Notes under the pieces: model-generated
Databases searched by the model: none
What the model was told of the DNA's origin: nothing
The model's input: only the letters and a program-made list of their open reading frames with translations
From: Allorhodopirellula heiligendammensis
GTDB taxonomy: Bacteria > Planctomycetota > Planctomycetia > Pirellulales > Pirellulaceae
Length of the DNA stretch: 64,000 nucleotides
NCBI RefSeq assembly: GCF_007860105.1
Contig: NZ_SJPU01000001.1
Span: forward strand, 1,190,090-1,254,089
Reading direction: 5' to 3'
Program-made: the position numbers and the translations under genes
Part shown: positions 61,755 through 64,000 of the stretch, piece by piece
How the letters are laid out: every line of letters begins with the position of its first letter
Position numbering within the stretch: the first letter of the stretch is position 1

Positions 61755-64000
61755 ATGAATCGCATCTGCTTCTCCTTGTTTGCGCTGTTGCTGCTCCCTG
61801 TGCTGAGGGCTGACGAACCCAATGTCCCTGCCGCAGTATTAGACAACGCACACGCTGAAGCGGGCAGCGTCCAGCTGAATCTAACTTCGGTGACGTTGCA
61901 CGCAGCTGGCAAGGGCTGGTTTGAATACTCGGGCACCATCGAGGGATCCGGGAAATTTGCCGTCGATGTGGGGACCTTCGAAGTCGATGAAGCGATTCGC
62001 GTCTCAAGACTAATCGACCCAGCCGGGGCGGGCGAAATTCGTCTGGCGGCCGCCAACGACCCAATCCAGCCGACCCCGCTCGCGCCCGATACGCGGACGC
62101 TCGGAAATTTGCTGTTGTCGATGAAAGGCCAACCCATCGTTGCCGAGATGCGAGATGGTAAGAGCATCCCAGGACGCCTCGTCGCAATCGAACAGAGAAC
62201 AGACCGCGTGGACGATGTGAGCGAGGATCGCGAGTACATGACAGTGCTCACCAGCGAGGGGCTCCAAAAGTTACTCGTCGAAGATACAACCGCGATTCGC
62301 TCTACAGATGCGGCCTTCCAAGCACGCTTAGAAGCGGCTCTCTCTAGCGTCGCCCGCACCCACGAACTACCCACCAGTCAAATCGAGTTCGTATTCCCGA
62401 AGGGTGAAAAACGCCAGGTCACTGTGGGTGTGATGCGACGCGTGCCCAGATGGAAGATCGGCTATCGAATTGAGGACGACAAGTTGATCCATCGGAGTAT
62501 CGTTGATAATACCTCGGGAACCGATTGGTCAGACGTTGACCTGCGCCTGGTCGATGGCAATCCCGTGCTGTTCGCTATGGATATGCACTCGGTCGCCCGC
62601 GCAAGATTTTCCCGCCTCGATCGGCCCGAAGGTCACGTCGCCATGGCACCCTCGTTCAACGAATCGCTCAGCCGCGATGATAGTGCCGAGAATCGCGATC
62701 TGCTGGTATCCCCCGATATGGACGGTGAGGGCAATGACGCCGCAGATGCCGCCTTCATGGAAAGCGAGATGATGATGGGTATGGGAGGCTTCGGAGGTGG
62801 TTTTGGAGGCGGGATGGGAGGAGGTGGCGCTTTCGGCGGCGGCCCGCCACGCCGCACCCAGACCAAACGTGACGAAACGGGGCTCGATCCCACCGCCGCC
62901 ATGAATCATGCTCTCGCCCAAACTCAAGATGCGCCAGCAGGCAGTACGCTCGCACTGAATTTCGAAGGCGTTGATTTGCCCAGCGGCGAAACGGCTCTGC
63001 TTGACACGGTGGTCTCGCCAATTTCGATCGCGGACGTCTCGGTGTATCGCGAGACCTATCATCCGACTGCGACCCTACTGTGCGTGGAGATCGAAAACAA
63101 CACGCCTTCCTTGTTGCCATCAGGCCCCCTCACTGTCCTGGCCGGTGACCACCAGCGCTCCATTTTGGGCGAACTGGTACTGCCGGCCCTCGGTCCCCAA
63201 TCCAAAAGGCTGGCGGGCTATGCCATCGATGGTGGCGTCCGCGTCACCGTGAAACCTACCAGTACAAAAGCTGTGGTCCAAGCGATCACCTTGGATCGGG
63301 ACCAACACGATATCGAGATCGAGACGCTGCATGAGAGATCGACGGACTATGAATTTCTCAACCGCTCGGGAGAATCCCGCACTGTTGTCCTCGAGTCTGC
63401 CGCACCCACCTCACCCTTTCAGTGGGCCCACGGAAGTGAAGAGGGTACTACCTACGAACAGGCTGACCAATTCAACCGTGAACGATTCTCGCTCGGAGAT
63501 GGAGAATCCGAGACTCGGACCGTGCTGCATCAACATAGCGCAACTGAGTCGAAAGAGTGGGGCGCCATCGCTGTGACCCAGCTCGAGGCCTGGATCAACG
63601 ACTCAAGATGGGGCGCAGAACTGAAGTCGTCGCTCCAGGGCATTCTGGAATCACGGCGGGGACTTGATCAGACGAACGAACAGCTTGCGTCACTCCTTGC
63701 GCTGCGGGGCCAACTGATTCAAGAAATCGAGCGCGTCACTACCCAGCTCACCAGACGGTACAACGGCGCGTCGCTCCCGAAAGAAGTCGTCGCTCAGTAT
63801 CAAGATCGCCTGATCGCCTTAGAACACCGACGCGAAAAATCCGAGCTGCGGATGCGAGAACTCGAGGCAATCCGACGAACATGGACAGCATCGCTGGGGA
63901 TGCCTCCGCAGCTGCCCGACGAGCTGCTGCCACTCCGCGCGTTCATCGTTGATACCGACCTACTCCCTGCCGGAACAGCCGACGGCATTTCGCCTGGCGA
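61755..64000 (+). CDS. Secreted DUF4139-like protein with Gly/Met-rich linker (3' end outside window)
   Basis: I translated ATG 61755 to the window edge, 748 residues without a stop, so the C-terminus is missing. Residues 1-19 are a signal peptide (MNRICFSLFALLLLPVLRA). The DUF4139-like region is seen in WKIGYRIEDDKLIHRSIVDN and SGTDWSDVDLRLVDGNPVLF. Around residues 335-360 the sequence becomes Gly/Met-rich (MMMGMGGFGGGFGG), a flexible linker. A coiled coil of Gln/Glu/Arg follows near 645-720. Members are usually mucoidy-inhibitor-like or outer-surface proteins of unknown role. It is divergent from the STN-like gene. Confidence 0.82.
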   Translation, partial: MNRICFSLFALLLLPVLRADEPNVPAAVLDNAHAEAGSVQLNLTSVTLHAAGKGWFEYSGTIEGSGKFAVDVGTFEVDEAIRVSRLIDPAGAGEIRLAAANDPIQPTPLAPDTRTLGNLLLSMKGQPIVAEMRDGKSIPGRLVAIEQRTDRVDDVSEDREYMTVLTSEGLQKLLVEDTTAIRSTDAAFQARLEAALSSVARTHELPTSQIEFVFPKGEKRQVTVGVMRRVPRWKIGYRIEDDKLIHRSIVDNTSGTDWSDVDLRLVDGNPVLFAMDMHSVARARFSRLDRPEGHVAMAPSFNESLSRDDSAENRDLLVSPDMDGEGNDAADAAFMESEMMMGMGGFGGGFGGGMGGGGAFGGGPPRRTQTKRDETGLDPTAAMNHALAQTQDAPAGSTLALNFEGVDLPSGETALLDTVVSPISIADVSVYRETYHPTATLLCVEIENNTPSLLPSGPLTVLAGDHQRSILGELVLPALGPQSKRLAGYAIDGGVRVTVKPTSTKAVVQAITLDRDQHDIEIETLHERSTDYEFLNRSGESRTVVLESAAPTSPFQWAHGSEEGTTYEQADQFNRERFSLGDGESETRTVLHQHSATESKEWGAIAVTQLEAWINDSRWGAELKSSLQGILESRRGLDQTNEQLASLLALRGQLIQEIERVTTQLTRRYNGASLPKEVVAQYQDRLIALEHRREKSELRMRELEAIRRTWTASLGMPPQLPDELLPLRAFIVDTDLLPAGTADGISPG

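Overview
The window looks like chromosomal DNA of a planctomycete, most likely of the Pirellulaceae (Rhodopirellula-like). This is inferred from gene content: an SGNH/PVC-type dehydrogenase protein, three formylglycine sulfatases, an ECF sigma factor overlapping a FecR-LamG protein, a DUF1559 pilin-like protein with the H-X9-DG motif, a kinase-TPR protein, a protein with an N-terminal LExR-type sorting motif (LESRKLMAGD), and a gene related to tetrahydromethanopterin-linked C1 metabolism. I see no rRNA, tRNA, CRISPR array, insertion sequence or phage gene.

Region 1 (1-13.7 kb) is a sulfated-glycan type island: a left-truncated SGNH/dehydrogenase/HEAT protein, then divergently sigma, FecR-LamG, a secreted beta-rich protein, two sulfatases, an SDR oxidoreductase and a third sulfatase. 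Region 2 (13.7-27 kb) holds a lipoprotein and DUF1559 protein, a tight minus-strand run nadB-purQ-methyltransferase-mfnF-like, pssA convergent with trxB, and a hypothetical protein, a propeller-like secreted protein and a PPi-type phosphofructokinase.

Region 3 (27-34 kb) runs rightwards: Ser/Thr kinase with TPRs, an overlapping LExR-motif membrane protein, an alpha/beta hydrolase and apolipoprotein N-acyltransferase. The last collides tail to tail, with a 111-bp overlap, with region 4 (34-39.3 kb), a five-gene exporter operon: permease, Cys-rich OB-like lipoprotein, HlyD-type adaptor, ATPase, permease. A separate small Cys-rich secreted protein follows at 40 kb.

Region 5 (40.5-46.9 kb) is a compact plus-strand nitrogen operon: small membrane protein, Na+/solute symporter, an uncatalogued 39-residue membrane peptide, aspartate carbamoyltransferase, asparagine synthetase and an allantoate/N-carbamoyl amidohydrolase. 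Region 6 (47-55.5 kb) is a sugar-acid module: GntP permease divergent from an IlvD/Edd dehydratase and a DapA-family aldolase, then a Ca2+/Na+ antiporter, a second PPi-type phosphofructokinase and a sugar epimerase-like TIM barrel.

Region 7 (55.6-64 kb) has RNase Y, a roughly 0.9-kb non-coding stretch with tandem hairpins, a DEAD-box helicase, an ArgE-like M20 peptidase, an STN-type secreted protein and a right-truncated DUF4139-like protein. The best leads for something new are the exporter operon with its metal-site lipoprotein, the 39-residue peptide in the symporter operon, the structured RNA candidate before the helicase, and a small palindromic repeat that is read in frame as TPAFAG inside the kinase.
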